NCBI GenBank assembly: GCA_037720595.1
Contig: JBBJLW010000010.1
Span: forward strand, 44,982-108,981
Length of the DNA stretch: 64,000 nucleotides
Direction: 5' to 3'
Origin: Gaiellasilicea sp037720595
GTDB lineage: Bacteria; Actinomycetota; Thermoleophilia; Gaiellales; Gaiellaceae
Under the pieces are notes generated by a model. It did no database searches, was not told the DNA's origin, and worked only from the letters and a program-made list of their open reading frames with translations. This document shows positions 50,909 to 62,436 of this stretch, piece after piece (the stretch's first letter is position 1; each line of letters opens with the position of its first letter). The position numbers and the translations under genes are program-made.

Positions 50909-52699
50909 TCAGCCGAGCTCGGCCGCGAGCGCCTCGGCCTCGTCCACCAGCACCCCGATCGCGTCCACGCCGGCCGACCAGAAGCCCGGGTCCCCGACAT
51001 CGAACCCGAGCCGCGAGGCGAGCTCCGCCGGCGGCGCCGACCCGCCCGCGCGCAGCAGGTCGAGGTAAGGCTCGACGAGTGCGTCGCCCTCCTCCTGGTA
51101 GCGCCGGTAGATCGCGAGCGAGAAGAGGTAGCCGAACGAGTACGCGTAGACGTAGCCCGGCGCGCCGATGAAATGCGGCACGTAGCTCCACCAGAGGCCG
51201 TAGTTCTCCGTCACTTCGACGGAATCACCGAGCATTCGCTCCTGCTCGGCTCGCCAGAGCTCGGAGATCCGCTCGACCGAGAGCTCGCCCTCCTCGCGCC
51301 TGTCGGTGTGGATCGCGTGCTCGAAGCGGTTGAGCGCCACCTGGCGGAAGACGGTCGCGATCGTGTCGTCGATCCTGCCGACGAGAAGGTCGAGTCGGGC
51401 CCGCGGGTCGTCCTCCCGCTCCATCAGCTTCTCGAACGTGAGCGCCTCGGCGAAGACCGACGCCGTCTCCGCGAGCGTCAACGCGGTCGAGGCGTTCAGC
51501 AGGCCGAGATCCTGCGCGAGCACGCCGTGGAGGCCGTGGCCGAGCTCGTGCGCGAGCGTGAGCACGCTCCGCCGCTCGCCTGCGTAGTTCATGAGCACAT
51601 ACGGGTGGACGTCAGGGACGAGCGTGGCGCAGAAGGCGCCGAGGATCTTCCCTGGACGCGGCGGCGCATCGATCCAGTCCCGTTCGAAGAAGCGGCCGAC
51701 GATCTCGCCCGCGAGCGGCGAGAAGCCGTCGAACGACTCGTGCACGAGCTCGCGCGCCTCCTCCCAGGAGATGGTCCCCGGCGTCTCCTGGAGCGGCGCG
51801 AACCGGTCGTAATCGGCCAGGCGCGGGAGCCCGAGAAGCCGCGCCTTCAGCGCGTAGTAGCGCTGCGGGATGTCGTAGCGGCCGACGATCGTGTCGACCA
51901 GGCTCTGCGCGGCCCCGTCGGGGATCTCGTTCGAGAGGTTGCGAGCGGAGATCCAGCTCTCGTAGCCACGCAGGCGATCCTCGACCGCCCGCTCGCTGAG
52001 GATCGTGTTGAGGATGTAGCCGCGCGTGCGCAGCCCCGGTCGGAGCGTCTCGGTGACCGCCTCCGCGATCTCGGCGCGCTCGCTCTGCTCGGTCAGACGG
52101 GAAAGCTGCGCGAGCGCCTGGTCGAGCGAGACGCTCTCGCCGTCGAGCGAGACGGTGAGGTCGGAGAGGAGCTCGTTGAAGAGACGCCCCCAGGCGCTGA
52201 CGCCGGTGAGGCTCTTCTCGGCGGAGATCTTCTCCTCCGGCTCGCTGAGCAGGTGCGGACGGTAGCGCCGCTCGGAGCGCAGCACCGAGGCGTAGCGCTC
52301 GAGCGCAGGATCGATGAGCAGCCGCTCGGCGACATCGTCGTCGAGCCCCGCCCACTCGAGGTCGAAGAACAGGAGCTCCGTCTCGATCTGCGTGTTCCGC
52401 TCGCGCACCTTCTGGACGAGTGCGCCGCGGCTCTGATCCGACGAGTCGGCGGCGAGACGGAGCCGGGCGTACGCCTCGACCCGCGTCGCGATCGAGCGCA
52501 GCCGTTCGGCCTCGGCGACCGCATCGGCGAGCTCCTGAGCGGAGAGGTCTCCGAGCTTGCCGCGGTAGCGCTCACCGAAGGCGGCCGCACCGGCGGAGGC
52601 CTCGTCGAGGTGCTCCTGCAGGCGCGGGTCGGTCGGGCTCTCGTAGAGGTCATCGAGGTTCCATTCGACCCGCTCGGCCCCGGTGACGGTCGCGCTCAC
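50909..52699 (-). CDS. pepF: Oligoendopeptidase F (M3 family)
   Basis: The 596-residue zinc peptidase has the M3 motif LTLAHELGHGLHGVLA near residue 380 with a third ligand in TLAETASVFAEALTFE, and family strings WNLDDLYESPTDPRL and APGYVYAYSFGYLF. It hydrolyses short peptides in the cytoplasm. GTG at 52699 selected; no signal peptide. Divergent from the SDR pseudogene across only 28 bases. Confidence 0.94.
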   Translation of the reverse strand: MSATVTGAERVEWNLDDLYESPTDPRLQEHLDEASAGAAAFGERYRGKLGDLSAQELADAVAEAERLRSIATRVEAYARLRLAADSSDQSRGALVQKVRERNTQIETELLFFDLEWAGLDDDVAERLLIDPALERYASVLRSERRYRPHLLSEPEEKISAEKSLTGVSAWGRLFNELLSDLTVSLDGESVSLDQALAQLSRLTEQSERAEIAEAVTETLRPGLRTRGYILNTILSERAVEDRLRGYESWISARNLSNEIPDGAAQSLVDTIVGRYDIPQRYYALKARLLGLPRLADYDRFAPLQETPGTISWEEARELVHESFDGFSPLAGEIVGRFFERDWIDAPPRPGKILGAFCATLVPDVHPYVLMNYAGERRSVLTLAHELGHGLHGVLAQDLGLLNASTALTLAETASVFAEALTFEKLMEREDDPRARLDLLVGRIDDTIATVFRQVALNRFEHAIHTDRREEGELSVERISELWRAEQERMLGDSVEVTENYGLWWSYVPHFIGAPGYVYAYSFGYLFSLAIYRRYQEEGDALVEPYLDLLRAGGSAPPAELASRLGFDVGDPGFWSAGVDAIGVLVDEAEALAAELG

Positions 52700-52727
52700 G
52701 GCGGACAACCTATCGTGCGAGCTACGC

Positions 52728-53328
52728 ATGGGCGCCGTCTCCACGATCAAAGGCCGGACGGCGCTCGTCACCGGGGCTGCGTCCGGGATCGGCCTCGCTA
52801 CCGTGCGCCGGCTCGCGGCCGGCGGCGCGCACGTCGTCGCGAGCGACCGCGCCGGCGAGGCTCTCGACGCTCTCGCCGCCGGGCTCTCGGGCACCAGGAT
52901 CGTCGCGGCCGATCTCACCGACCGCGCCGACATCGCGCGTCTTGTCGCCGAGGCGGGGTCCGTTCAGATCCTCGTCAACAACGCAGGGCTCCAGCACGTC
53001 GACCCGATCGATGACTTCCCCGAGGACGCCTGGGACACCTTGCTCGCAGTGCTGCTGACGGCACCGTTTCTCCTTACCAAGGCGTTCCCGCCGGGAATGA
53101 TCGACGCGGGCTGGAGCCGAGTGCTCAACATCGCGTCGGTGCACGGGCTCGTCGCGTCGCCGCGACGAGGAACACGTGCTCGCCGACGTCCTGCTCTCCG
53201 CCAACGCCGTCAAGCGGCTGATCGAGCCGGACGAGGTCGCGGCCGCGGTCGAGTTCCTCTGCGGTCCCGGCGCGTGGACGATGACCGACAGCGTCTTCCC
53301 GATGGACGCCGGCTGGCTCGCGCACTGA
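52728..53328 (+). pseudogene. Inactivated short-chain dehydrogenase, 3-hydroxybutyrate dehydrogenase type
   Basis: From ATG 52728 the first 143 residues are a normal SDR: ALVTGAASGIGLATVRRLAA, VNNAGLQHVDPID, VLNIASVHGLVAS. At about 53155 the catalytic Y-x-x-x-K segment is missing. The expected C-terminus (EEHVLADVLLSANAVKRLIE, then DSVFPMDAGWLAH) follows in another frame and stops at 53328. Compared with family length of about 258 residues, some 60 codons are deleted with a frameshift. The junction carries CGTCGCG/CGCGACG inverted repeats. Confidence 0.85.
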
Positions 53329-53373
53329 GCGGGGTGCGGACGGCCGCGCACTGCTGACCGCATGCCACCAGGC

Positions 53374-53402
53374 CCCGGCCGCCACCTGTCGTGGCGGCCG
53401 GG
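53374..53402. terminator. 12-bp perfect hairpin between convergent genes
   Basis: CCCGGCCGCCAC at 53374-53385 and GTGGCGGCCGGG at 53391-53402 are exact complements around a five-base loop. It lies between the SDR pseudogene stop and the convergent secreted-protein stop at 53420, so it can serve both strands. Confidence 0.75.
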
Positions 53403-53419
53403 CAGGTCGAATCCGTCGG

Positions 53420-53713
53420 TCAGCGGATGACGGGACTTGCAACGTCTTGTCCCGGCGGAACCGAGCCGGTCGTCTGGTAGCAGCCGTCCGCCCGGCCGGG
53501 TGTGCCGGCGTCGGGGCCGTGATGCGCCGTCTCGAGACCATATGCGGCCGGGTCGCCGCCGCAGGAGGTGCCGTTCACGAACGGAGCGTGATTCTGGCCG
53601 TTCGCGAGCACCTGGCCGGAGGTCGACACGACGTGCGGGTGGGCGAGCGCGGCGGTCGGCCCGATCAGGGCGGCCGCAGCCAGCGCTGCGCAGACCGAGA
53701 GTGACTTCTTCAT
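53420..53713 (-). CDS. Small secreted protein with signal peptide
   Basis: A 97-residue protein with signal peptide KSLSVCAALAAAALIGPTAA and a mature part rich in His, Asn and Gly with two cysteines (NGTSCGGD and ADGCYQTT) that may form a disulphide. The ATG at 53713 has a GGAGGAG ribosome site. It follows the cupin gene by 20 bases on the same strand. No family is recognised. Confidence 0.7.
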   Translation of the reverse strand: MKKSLSVCAALAAAALIGPTAALAHPHVVSTSGQVLANGQNHAPFVNGTSCGGDPAAYGLETAHHGPDAGTPGRADGCYQTTGSVPPGQDVASPVIR

Positions 53714-53733
53714 CTTCTCCTCCTTCATCGGGA

Positions 53734-54231
53734 TTACGGGTTGCACGGCGCGGCCGGCACGTCGAGCCGCAGCGTCGCCGTCGTCGGGACGAGGAACGTG
53801 CCCACGAAGACCGCCGGCTCGGTGCCGTCGTTCCGGACGAGGTTGACGAGGCCCGGCACCTCCATGTAGGACTGGCCCTTGGTGTACGTCGTCTTCGTGC
53901 AGTCGTTCGCGTACACGGTGAGGGCGCCCGCGGTGACCGTCATGAAGCCGGGGCCGGGATGACGGTGCCAGCCGGTGTTGGCGCCCACGGGCAACGTGAT
54001 CCGCAGCGTGATCAGGTCCCACGGCGACTTGTAGGTGCCGCGCCACGGATTGGCCTTCTGATTCGGGAACTTGCCCCTCACCTCGAGAGCCAGCTCGTCG
54101 GCTGTCGTACCGCGGGCGAGCGTCTCGGTGCTCTGTGCGGCGGGCGGGGTCGCCTTCGCGACTCCGAGGATCGCGGCGAATGCGATCCCGACGATGACCG
54201 TTGCGACCAGCAGGATGTAGCGGCTCTTCAT
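53734..54231 (-). CDS. Exported cupin-domain protein
   Basis: A 165-residue protein: N-terminal membrane/signal segment (YILLVATVIVGIAFAAILGV), then a single cupin barrel (60-155) with GWHRHPGPGFMTVTAGALTV providing the His pair and a later MEVPGLVNLVRND strand. Metal binding is likely; reaction unknown. The ATG at 54231 overlaps the LuxR-type regulator stop (ATGA), so regulator and cupin are co-translated. Confidence 0.8.
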   Translation of the reverse strand: MKSRYILLVATVIVGIAFAAILGVAKATPPAAQSTETLARGTTADELALEVRGKFPNQKANPWRGTYKSPWDLITLRITLPVGANTGWHRHPGPGFMTVTAGALTVYANDCTKTTYTKGQSYMEVPGLVNLVRNDGTEPAVFVGTFLVPTTATLRLDVPAAPCNP

Positions 54232-54497
54232 CTCTCGCTCCTTCGTTGCGGTTGATCGGGCGACAGCTCGCCTGCTTCCCGAATCCGGTCATGGAGCGCC
54301 GCCGCATGCCCGAGCTTGCGTCCCGCGCGGGCGAGGTGCCACTCGACGGTCTTGAGGCTGAGCCCCAACTCACCGGCGATCTCACGATGGCTTCGTCCCT
54401 CGGCGACGAGCAGCACCATCTGCTCCTCGATCGCGGACAGCTCGGGTACAGGCAACGGAACGCTCCTTCTCCTAGACGGGTCAAGGTTCCCCCGCAC
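54228..54497 (-). CDS. LuxR-type HTH regulator (stand-alone domain)
   Basis: From GTG 54497 the product has 89 residues; an ATG at 54536 would give 102 and overlap the divergent AfsR start codon. The core is a LuxR/GerE helix-turn-helix: LSAIEEQMVLLVAEGRSHRE, then IAGELGLSLKTVEWHLARAG. No receiver or sensor domain is attached. It is coupled to the exported cupin and secreted protein genes, which it may control. Confidence 0.8.
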   Translation of the reverse strand: MRGNLDPSRRRSVPLPVPELSAIEEQMVLLVAEGRSHREIAGELGLSLKTVEWHLARAGRKLGHAAALHDRIREAGELSPDQPQRRSER

Positions 54498-54534
54498 CGC
54501 TGACGGGGCGCTGACGCCGTCCTGACGTCCGGAC

Positions 54535-57276
54535 ATGCGAGAATCCGAGCGGGTGGAATTCCGCATCCTGGGCCGGCTCGAGGTCGTCGACGACGGTCGT
54601 GACATAACGCCTCCACGGCTCAAGCAGCAGGCGCTGCTCGCGCTCTTGCTGCTCCGGGCAGGCGAGCGCGTCTCTCCCGAGGAGGCCGCCGAGGCGCTCT
54701 GGGAGGGTCGGCCGCCGCCCGCCGCGCGAAACGCCGTTCAAGGACACGTCGCCGCACTCCGGAAACTGCTCGGTCGAGGCCGGATCGAGACCCGTAACGG
54801 GGGGTACGTCCTGCACCTGAACGAGGACGAGCTCGATCTCCACCGGTTCGAGCGAGTCTTGACGGGCTCCCGCGGCCGGCCGCTGGAGGAGCAGTCCGAG
54901 CTGCTCGCGGAGGCCCTCGCACTCTTCCGCGGAGCACCGCTCGAGGACCGCCGCTACGAGTCCTTCGCCTCGGCGGAGGCGAACCGCATCGAAGAGCTGC
55001 GTCTCTTGGCGCTGGAGTCGAAGGTCGATGCCGACCTCTCGCTCGGCCGGCACGAGCTCGTGGTTCCCGAGCTGGAGCGGCTGGTCCGCGAAGCTCCGCT
55101 GCGCGAGCGGTTGTGGAGTCAGTTGATGCTGGCGCTCTACCGGTGTGGGCGCCAAGCCGACGCGGTGACCTGCTACCGGCGCGCGAAGGCCGCACTCGAC
55201 GAGCTCGGACTCGAGCCCGGCATCGCGCTGCAACGCCTGGAGCGACAGATCCTGAACCAGGATCCCGAGCTGGAGCTCGTCTCCGTGAGGACCTCCCGCG
55301 CGCGAATCCCCACACCGCCGACGCCGCTCCTGGGACGGGAGCGCGAGCTCGCCGAGGTGCGAGGGCTCGTCCTCTCGGACGACGTTCGGCTCGTGACGCT
55401 CACGGGGCCGGGCGGCGCGGGCAAGACGCGCTTGGCGCTGGAGGCCGCGCGAGGAGCTGCCGCTCACTTTCCGGGCGGAACGTTCTTCGTCTCCCTCGCT
55501 TCGGTCGCTGACCCCGACCTGGTCCTGCCCGCGGTATCGCACGCGCTCGGCATCAACGAAAGCGGAGGCTCCCCGCTCGTAGACTCGCTGGCTGCGGGGC
55601 TCGGAGATCGCCCGGCGCTCGCCGTCCTCGACAACGTCGAGCACCTCCTCGGCGCAGCTCCGGCGCTCGGTGGGCTCCTCGCAGCCTCACCGAATCTGAT
55701 GCTGCTCGTCACGAGCCGCGAGCCGTTGCGGCTGTACGGGGAACATCTCTATCGCGTGCCACCGCTCGACGCAGCCGCGGCTGCGGCCCTGTTCCTGGAC
55801 CGGGCGCAAGCGGTGCGCGCGAACCTGCCCCGGAGCGAGTCGTCCCATGCGGCCATCGCGGAGATCTGCGTTCGGCTCGACGGCCTGCCTCTTGCGATCG
55901 AGCTCGCCGCCGCGCGAGTCGAGCTGTTTGCGCCCGAGGAGCTCCTCGTCCGGCTCCGAAGCTCCCTCGACCTGCTGACGGAAGGCCCGGTCGATCATCC
56001 GGAACGCCAGCAGACGCTCCGGCGGACGCTCGACTGGAGCTACGAGCGACTGACGGCGGACGAGCAGCGGCTCTTCGCCCGGCTCGCCATCTTCAGCGGC
56101 GGCTGGACCCTGGATGCCGCCGACGCCGTCTGCGGTGAAGACACGGACATCGTGGGTGGGCTCTCATCGCTCCTCGACAAGAGCCTGCTGCACGTCGATC
56201 CGGGCGGCGACGAGTCCCGTCAGGCGATGCTCGAGACGATTCGCGAGTATGCGGGCCAGCGGCTCGAGGAGGCGGCCGAGGCCGAGGACCTGCGGCGACG
56301 GCACCTCGAGCACTTCTTGGCGCTCGCAGAGGAGGCGGAGCCCCAGCTCCGCGGGAGCCCCGCGAAGTGGGTCGACCGGCTGGAGGCGGACCACGGCAAC
56401 CTTCGGGCCGCGCTCGACTGGATCGATGTCCGCCGCGAAAGCGAGTTGGAACAACGCCTTGCCGGCGCGCTCTGGCGATTCTGGTATCTCCAGGGCCACC
56501 TGCTGGAAGGACGCCGCCGGCTCGAGCGGGCACTGGCCGACGGCAAGCCCTCATCCGGGCGGGCCAAGGTTCTGCTCGGGTCGGCGGTGATGGCTCTCAA
56601 CACCGCCGACGCGGCGGTCGCACGGCTCCGAGCCGAGGAGGGCCTCGCGCTGTACCGCGACCTGGGCGACGCTTGGGGGGAGGCTTATTGCAGCTTCCTG
56701 CTCGGCCATCTCGCGGGCGACGACCCGCAGCGAAGAAAGCTGTACGAAGGCGCGATTCTGACATTTCGCGAGCTCGGCGACGAGCACTCCGCCCTCCTGG
56801 CGAGCCGCCATCTCGCGCTGGCCTCGGACGATCCCGAGGAAGCCCGCGCGCTCCACGAGGAGAACCTCGCTCGTGCCCGAGCATCCGGCAACAAGCGAAT
56901 CGCGGCAACCGCGCTGGGAGCGCTGGCCGAGCACGCCATGGCCGAGAAGCGGATCGAGGAAGCCCTCTCGCTGCTGAGAGAGGGCCTCGCCATCCACAGC
57001 GAAGCGGGTGATGTGCTCGACACCGCGGTCGACCTCTGTCGTTTCGCAGCCGCGCTCGCCTCCACGGGTCAACCGGCCACAGCGGCCACTCTTCTCGCCA
57101 GTTTCGACGCGATGAGCGAAACGGTCGGCGGCAGACGAGCGTTGATGGCGAGCCTGAACGAGCAGACCCTCGCCCTGATCCACGCTCAGCTCGACGACGC
57201 CGCATTTGCCGAAGCTCAGGCGCGGGGGGTCGCGCTGACGTTGGACGAAGCGGTCGCGGTCGCGCTGCTGCGGTAA
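54535..57276 (+). CDS. AfsR/SARP-family regulator with BTAD, NB-ARC and TPR regions
   Basis: A 913-residue regulator. OmpR-type winged helix at 6-95 (FRILGRLEVVDDG; GHVAALRKLLG), BTAD helical domain at 100-245 (LWSQLMLALYRCGRQADAV), NB-ARC ATPase at 265-560 with Walker A LTGPGGAGKTRLAL and LAVLDNVEHLL, and a TPR-like C-terminus. SARP proteins activate secondary-metabolite or stress genes, sensing ATP and partners. A GTG at 54553 is an alternative start that frees promoter space from the divergent LuxR gene. Confidence 0.92.
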   Translation: MRESERVEFRILGRLEVVDDGRDITPPRLKQQALLALLLLRAGERVSPEEAAEALWEGRPPPAARNAVQGHVAALRKLLGRGRIETRNGGYVLHLNEDELDLHRFERVLTGSRGRPLEEQSELLAEALALFRGAPLEDRRYESFASAEANRIEELRLLALESKVDADLSLGRHELVVPELERLVREAPLRERLWSQLMLALYRCGRQADAVTCYRRAKAALDELGLEPGIALQRLERQILNQDPELELVSVRTSRARIPTPPTPLLGRERELAEVRGLVLSDDVRLVTLTGPGGAGKTRLALEAARGAAAHFPGGTFFVSLASVADPDLVLPAVSHALGINESGGSPLVDSLAAGLGDRPALAVLDNVEHLLGAAPALGGLLAASPNLMLLVTSREPLRLYGEHLYRVPPLDAAAAAALFLDRAQAVRANLPRSESSHAAIAEICVRLDGLPLAIELAAARVELFAPEELLVRLRSSLDLLTEGPVDHPERQQTLRRTLDWSYERLTADEQRLFARLAIFSGGWTLDAADAVCGEDTDIVGGLSSLLDKSLLHVDPGGDESRQAMLETIREYAGQRLEEAAEAEDLRRRHLEHFLALAEEAEPQLRGSPAKWVDRLEADHGNLRAALDWIDVRRESELEQRLAGALWRFWYLQGHLLEGRRRLERALADGKPSSGRAKVLLGSAVMALNTADAAVARLRAEEGLALYRDLGDAWGEAYCSFLLGHLAGDDPQRRKLYEGAILTFRELGDEHSALLASRHLALASDDPEEARALHEENLARARASGNKRIAATALGALAEHAMAEKRIEEALSLLREGLAIHSEAGDVLDTAVDLCRFAAALASTGQPATAATLLASFDAMSETVGGRRALMASLNEQTLALIHAQLDDAAFAEAQARGVALTLDEAVAVALLR

Positions 57277-57286
57277 AACTTCCCCC

Positions 57287-57667
57287 GTGAGCTACACCGT
57301 CTTCCACGCCGGCGAGCTCGAGTGGCACCCGCGCCGCGAGGGCGACCCGCGCCTCGCCGCCGAGCTCTCGCAGGCGCTGACGCAGTCGCGGGCGAACCTC
57401 TTCCGCTACCCGCCGGGCGCGGTCGGGCGGCGTCACATCGACCCGATCCAGGAGGAGGTCTTCGTCGTCCTCGCCGGGACGCTGACGGTCCACCTGGGCG
57501 AGGGGGACGAGCCGGAGCAGCACGAGCTCGCGGCCGGCAGCGTGCTCGTCGTCCAGCCGGGCACCGCGCTCCAGCTCTCCAACCGCAGCGAGAAGGAGCT
57601 GCGCCTCTTCATCGTCGGCGCGCCGCCGGAGCGCGGCGAGACCGTCTTCCTGGAGCCGGTCGGGTGA
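57287..57667 (+). CDS. Cupin-domain protein
   Basis: A 126-residue single cupin barrel: RRHIDPIQEEVFVVLAGTLT with the His/Glu metal ligands and HELAAGSVLVVQPGTALQLS. GTG start ten bases after the AfsR stop. Its stop overlaps the next cupin start. Function unknown; many such proteins are small isomerases, dioxygenases or sensors. Confidence 0.85.
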   Translation: MSYTVFHAGELEWHPRREGDPRLAAELSQALTQSRANLFRYPPGAVGRRHIDPIQEEVFVVLAGTLTVHLGEGDEPEQHELAAGSVLVVQPGTALQLSNRSEKELRLFIVGAPPERGETVFLEPVG

Positions 57668-58029
57668 GCGCCTTCGACGATGTCCGGCGGATCGTCCCGC
57701 GGAAGGTCTGGGACGGCATCACCGCGCGGGCGGTTCACGGCGAGCGCCTGACGCTCGCCGTCGTCGAGCTCGAGCCGGGCGCGGTCGCCGAGGAGCACAG
57801 CCACGAGCACGAGCAGCTCGGAATGGTGCTCCGCGGCTCGCTCCGCTTTTGCGTCGCCGGCGAGGAGCGCGAACTCGGCCCCGGCGAGACGTGGGAGATC
57901 CCTTCGAGCACACCGCACCGCGCCGAGGCCGGCCCGGACGGAGCGACGGTGCTCGACCTCTTCGCGCCGCCGCGCTCGGAGTGGGAGCAGGGCGAGGCGG
58001 GCGAACCCGGCCCCGGCCGCTGGCCCTAG
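57664..58029 (+). CDS. Cupin-domain protein
   Basis: A 121-residue cupin with EEHSHEHEQLGMVLRGSLRF (metal His/Glu set) and LGPGETWEIPSSTPHRAEAG with the third His. The GTG overlaps the previous stop (GTGA). Together with the upstream cupin it forms a small two-cupin unit behind the AfsR gene, convergent with clpB. Confidence 0.87.
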   Translation: MSAFDDVRRIVPRKVWDGITARAVHGERLTLAVVELEPGAVAEEHSHEHEQLGMVLRGSLRFCVAGEERELGPGETWEIPSSTPHRAEAGPDGATVLDLFAPPRSEWEQGEAGEPGPGRWP

Positions 58030-58041
58030 GAGCGGACCCAG

Positions 58042-60500
<2,459 letters not shown>

Positions 60501-60501
<1 letters not shown>

Positions 60502-60863
60502 CAGCGTTGCCTCGCGGGCTGATTCGGCCGGTAGAGCACGATCTCGCGCCGGTAGGACCGGTGCACGGTGCGGATCTCGTCGCGCAGCTCTCGCTCGAGC
60601 CGCGCAGCCCGGGCCTGCGCCTTGCGCAGCTCGTCCTCGAGCCGGAGCACGTGCTCGACGCCGGCGAGGTTGAGCCCGAGCTCGGTCGTCAGCCGCTGGA
60701 TCACGCGCAGCCGCTCGAGGTCGGCCTCGGAGTAGAGGCGCGTGTTCCCTGCGGTGCGCTGTGGCCGCACGAGCCCCCTCGCTTCGTAGAGGCGCAGCGT
60801 CTGCTGGTGCATCCCGACGAGCTCGGCGGCGACGGAGATCATGTAGCGCGGGTGGTTGTCCAT
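60501..60863 (-). CDS. hspR: MerR-type heat-shock repressor HspR
   Basis: The 120-residue regulator has YMISVAAELVGMHQQTLRLY and EARGLVRPQRTAGNTRLYSE, the MerR helix-turn-helix and wing of HspR, then a dimerising helix (60-105). HspR, with DnaK as co-repressor, binds HAIR sites upstream of dnaK in actinobacteria. The promoter of this operon lies beyond the window, so the HAIR site is not visible. Coupled to dnaJ and clpB by TGATG overlaps. Confidence 0.93.
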
Positions 60864-61906
60864 CAGCCGCTTACCTTCCGCAGCTTCTCGAGCAGCTCGC
60901 GCTCCTGCTTCGAGACCTTCTGCGGGACGTCGAGCCGCAGGCGGGCAAGCAGGTCGCCCTTGCCGCCGCCCTTCAGCCTCGGAGCCCCGCGGCCCTTCAC
61001 CTTCAGCAGCTTCCCGGGCTGCGAGCCAGCCGGGATCTTGAGCGAGATCGGGCCTTCGGGCGTCGCGACCTCGACCTTTGCGCCGAGGGCCGCGTCGGCG
61101 TAGCTCACTGGCACGTCGACGACGAGATCGTCGCCGCGTCGCTCGTACAGCGGGGAGGACGCGACGCGCGCGACCACGTAGAGGTCGCCCATCGGGCCGC
61201 CACCGCGACCCGGCTCGCCGCGGCCCTTGAGCCGGATCCGCGTCCCGTCCTTCGCGCCCGCGGGGATCTTCACCTGGTAGGTCTTCTGCACCCGCTCGCG
61301 GCCCGAGCCGCGACAGGTCTTGCACGGATGCTCGACGATCGTCCCGTTGCCGCGGCAGCGCGGACAGGGCTGCGAGAGCGCAAACAGACCTTGCGAGTCG
61401 GACGTGATCCCGCGCCCCGAGCACACCGGACAGACGATCGGTGCCGTGCCGGGCTCGGCGCCGGAGCCGCCGCAGGTGTGACAGGCGGTCTCCACGTTAG
61501 CGCGGACCGGCACCTGCACGCCCGCGAGTGCGTCCTCGAAGGAGATGTGCACCTCGGTCTGGAGGTCGGCGCCGCGCTCGGGCTGGGGTCCGCGCCGCGC
61601 GCCGCCACCGCGACCGGCGCCGCCGCCGAAGAGCCCGCCGAAGAGGTCGCTGAGGTCGAAGTCCTGGAACTGCGCGCCGGCCGGCCCGCCGCCCCCGCGC
61701 CCGTTCGTCGAGCCGAACGTGTCGTACTGCTGGCGCTTCTCGGGATCCGAGAGGACGTCATAGGCGCCCTGGACCTCCTTGAATCGCGCTTCGTCGCCTC
61801 CGCTCGCATCGGGATGATGCTCGCGCGCAAGCTTCCTATAGGCCTTCTTGATCTCGTCGGCCGAGGCGTTCTTGGGCACGCCGAGCGTGTCGTACGGGTT
61901 GCTCAT
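60863..61906 (-). CDS. dnaJ: Chaperone DnaJ
   Basis: The 347-residue co-chaperone has the J domain (PYDTLGVPKNASADEIKKAY, then HPD in REHHPDASGG), a Gly-rich linker, four CxxCxGxG zinc motifs (C-H-T-C-G-G-S-G, CPVCSGRG, CPRCRGNG, CKTCRGSG) at about 130-205, and a C-terminal substrate domain. It stimulates the DnaK ATPase. ATG overlaps grpE stop (ATGA). Confidence 0.96.
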   Translation of the reverse strand: MSNPYDTLGVPKNASADEIKKAYRKLAREHHPDASGGDEARFKEVQGAYDVLSDPEKRQQYDTFGSTNGRGGGGPAGAQFQDFDLSDLFGGLFGGGAGRGGGARRGPQPERGADLQTEVHISFEDALAGVQVPVRANVETACHTCGGSGAEPGTAPIVCPVCSGRGITSDSQGLFALSQPCPRCRGNGTIVEHPCKTCRGSGRERVQKTYQVKIPAGAKDGTRIRLKGRGEPGRGGGPMGDLYVVARVASSPLYERRGDDLVVDVPVSYADAALGAKVEVATPEGPISLKIPAGSQPGKLLKVKGRGAPRLKGGGKGDLLARLRLDVPQKVSKQERELLEKLRKVSG

Positions 61907-62436
61907 TCGGAGACGATCACCCGGGCCGGCCGCAGAACGCGGTCCCCCAGCCGGTAGCCCTTCTGCAGGACCTGGAGCACCGAGCCGGGCTCGGTCCCCT
62001 CGCCCGGCTGGGCGAGGAGCGCCTCGTGCACGTGCGGGTCGAACGCACCCTCGGTCTCGATCGGAGTCAGGCCGTGCCGCTGCAACAGCGCCGCCAGCGA
62101 GCGGTGCACGAGCTCGACGCCCTCCTCGAGCTTGGCCTCCTGGTGCTCCTCCGCCGCCTCGAGCGCCCGCTCGAGATCGTCGAGCACGGGCAGGAGCTCG
62201 TTCAAGATGCGCTCGTTGGCGCGCTTGACCAGCTCCGCCTGCTCGCGGGCGACCCGCTTGCGGTAGTTGTCGAAGTCGGCCGCGAGGCGCAAGTAGGAGT
62301 CGTCCGGCGCCTGCGCCGGTTGATCAGTGGAGTGAGCCGGCGCGGATTCCTCCGCCACCGGCTCCTCGACGACCTCTTCCTCGACGACCTCTTCCTCGAC
62401 GACCTCTTCGCCGATCGGACGCTGCTCGTCGGTCAC
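61903..62436 (-). CDS. grpE: Nucleotide exchange factor GrpE
   Basis: The 177-residue protein has an acidic start with repeated EEEVVEEEV units, a long coiled helix (SYLRLAADFDNYRKRVAREQ) and a beta domain ending FDPHVHEALLAQPGEGTEPG, then VLQVLQKGYRLGDRVLRPAR. It releases ADP from DnaK. GTG overlaps dnaK stop (GTGA). The five-gene stress operon order is kept. Confidence 0.95.
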   Translation of the reverse strand: MTDEQRPIGEEVVEEEVVEEEVVEEPVAEESAPAHSTDQPAQAPDDSYLRLAADFDNYRKRVAREQAELVKRANERILNELLPVLDDLERALEAAEEHQEAKLEEGVELVHRSLAALLQRHGLTPIETEGAFDPHVHEALLAQPGEGTEPGSVLQVLQKGYRLGDRVLRPARVIVSE

